From Bacilli bacterium (GTDB lineage Bacteria > Bacillota_I > Bacilli_A > RFN20 > CAG-826), in NCBI GenBank assembly GCA_017618495.1, contig JAFZUD010000180.1, forward strand, positions 1 through 6,440: 6,440 nt of DNA, written 5' to 3'. Under the pieces are notes generated by a model, which was not told where the DNA came from, searched no databases, and saw only the letters and a program-made list of their open reading frames with translations. Positions 5,752-6,440 of this stretch are shown piece by piece; within the stretch, counting starts at the first letter, position 1, and the number at the start of each line of letters is the position of its first letter. Position numbers and translations under genes: made by a program.

Positions 5752-6440
5752 AACGTTTACTTAACCTTTTAGCCTCCCGTTTCTCCTACAAGACCCACCA
5801 GAGGAATATGTATATCCTCTGCGGCTTCCTTGGCCTCAACTCAATCGCGTCCTGCGTCCTTTTCGCCATCATGCTCGGCGGCTTCAACAAGCCAGGAATC
5901 GTCATCTCCTTATTCGTCGTGTTCATCGTTAACCTTTTCCTCATCGGCGCCGCGCTTTTCTACCAAGCCGTCCTTTCTTCCTCAAGAGTCGACCGTGATA
6001 GCGCCAACGAGAACTTCAACGAAGAAGTCTACGTCTATAACGAGCAAGCCATGAAGGTCATCTATGGCCACATGATGAGAAGAAGGAGAAGCGAAGGCCT
6101 TCTTGCCATCCTTGATGTCAAAGACCTTGCCAAACTCCGTAACATCTATGGTCAGAAAGGACCAAGAATCATCAACGACTCCATCTACCAGGCCATCCAT
6201 GAATTCGTCATCGATGAGAAGACATACGCTTACGCCTTCTCCCCAATGAAAGGCTGGTTCCTTTTCAAGAAAGGCGGAGTGGAATCCGACTTCATCGAAG
6301 AGCTCAGGGACCTTTGCCTTAGAATCAACCGCATCTTGGAAGAAGATGGCACGATGCCTGACGTCACCATTCTTTGCGGCGTCTATCACGCCCACAAGGG
6401 CGATGCCTTCGAAGACGTCGTCAACAAAGCCTCAACAGCC
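5748..6440 (+). CDS. Two-helix membrane protein with degenerate GGDEF-like domain, 3' end missing
   Basis: The frame runs from ATG at 5748 to the window edge without a stop; 231 residues are visible. It overlaps the peptidase stop by four bases (ATGA). Residues 21-44 and 50-73 are membrane helices with almost no outside loop. A linker (80-112) with RRRR leads into a fold resembling GGDEF: LLAILDVKDLAKLRNIYG (118-135), PRIINDSIYQAIHEFV (139-154), AYAFSPMKGWFLFKK (161-175), then PDVTILCGVY (204-213) and FEDVVNKAST (221-230). These match the order of the GGDEF strands and helices, with SPMKG where the GG[DE]EF active loop should be, so diguanylate cyclase activity is unlikely. Such domains often bind nucleotide or act as scaffolds. 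An EAL or DHH domain may follow beyond the edge, as in c-di-GMP or GdpP-type proteins; this cannot be seen. The domain call rests on pattern recognition only. Confidence 0.65.
   Translation, partial: MKRLLNLLASRFSYKTHQRNMYILCGFLGLNSIASCVLFAIMLGGFNKPGIVISLFVVFIVNLFLIGAALFYQAVLSSSRVDRDSANENFNEEVYVYNEQAMKVIYGHMMRRRRSEGLLAILDVKDLAKLRNIYGQKGPRIINDSIYQAIHEFVIDEKTYAYAFSPMKGWFLFKKGGVESDFIEELRDLCLRINRILEEDGTMPDVTILCGVYHAHKGDAFEDVVNKASTA

Overview
The window is a compact, one-directional stretch of five genes, all on the + strand, with almost no intergenic space (gaps of 24, 40 and 4 bases, then a 4-base ATGA overlap). It reads as one operon cut at both ends: the first gene lacks its 5' end and the last lacks its 3' end. 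No RNA gene, insertion sequence, CRISPR array or clear promoter or terminator is visible, and no stretch over 300 bases lacks a gene.

The likely host is an uncultured member of the Firmicutes/Bacilli, possibly a gut Erysipelotrichales or RF39-like relative of the Mollicutes. Three things suggest this: AGGAGG-type ribosome binding sites, a SipW-type signal peptidase next to a secreted protein with the AWFS mature-end motif, and an apparent standard genetic code (Trp is TGG throughout and TGA ends the fourth gene). The placement is an inference from gene content, not from a marker gene.

Layout: (1) 2-952, the mature part of a secreted SipW-substrate-like surface protein related in style to TasA/camelysin. 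(2) 977-2560, a membrane-anchored McrB-family AAA+ ATPase/GTPase. (3) 2601-4688, a DUF2357/McrC-like partner with no visible nuclease and a long charged coiled-coil C-terminus. (4) 4693-5751, a SipW-type (ER-type Ser-His) signal peptidase with an enlarged extracellular domain and a long cytoplasmic coiled-coil tail. (5) 5748 to the window end, a two-helix membrane protein with a degenerate GGDEF-like domain, cut by the window edge.

How they may work together (inference): the signal peptidase would mature the surface protein. The McrB-like motor, held at the membrane by its N-terminal helix, would act with the DUF2357 protein on the inner face, possibly contacting the coiled-coil tail of the peptidase. 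The GGDEF-like protein would add a sensory or scaffold element. A McrB/DUF2357 pair is normally linked to modified-DNA restriction. Here it has a membrane anchor, no recognisable nuclease, and a secretion/biofilm-type neighbourhood, which suggests an envelope-associated machine that may not have been described.
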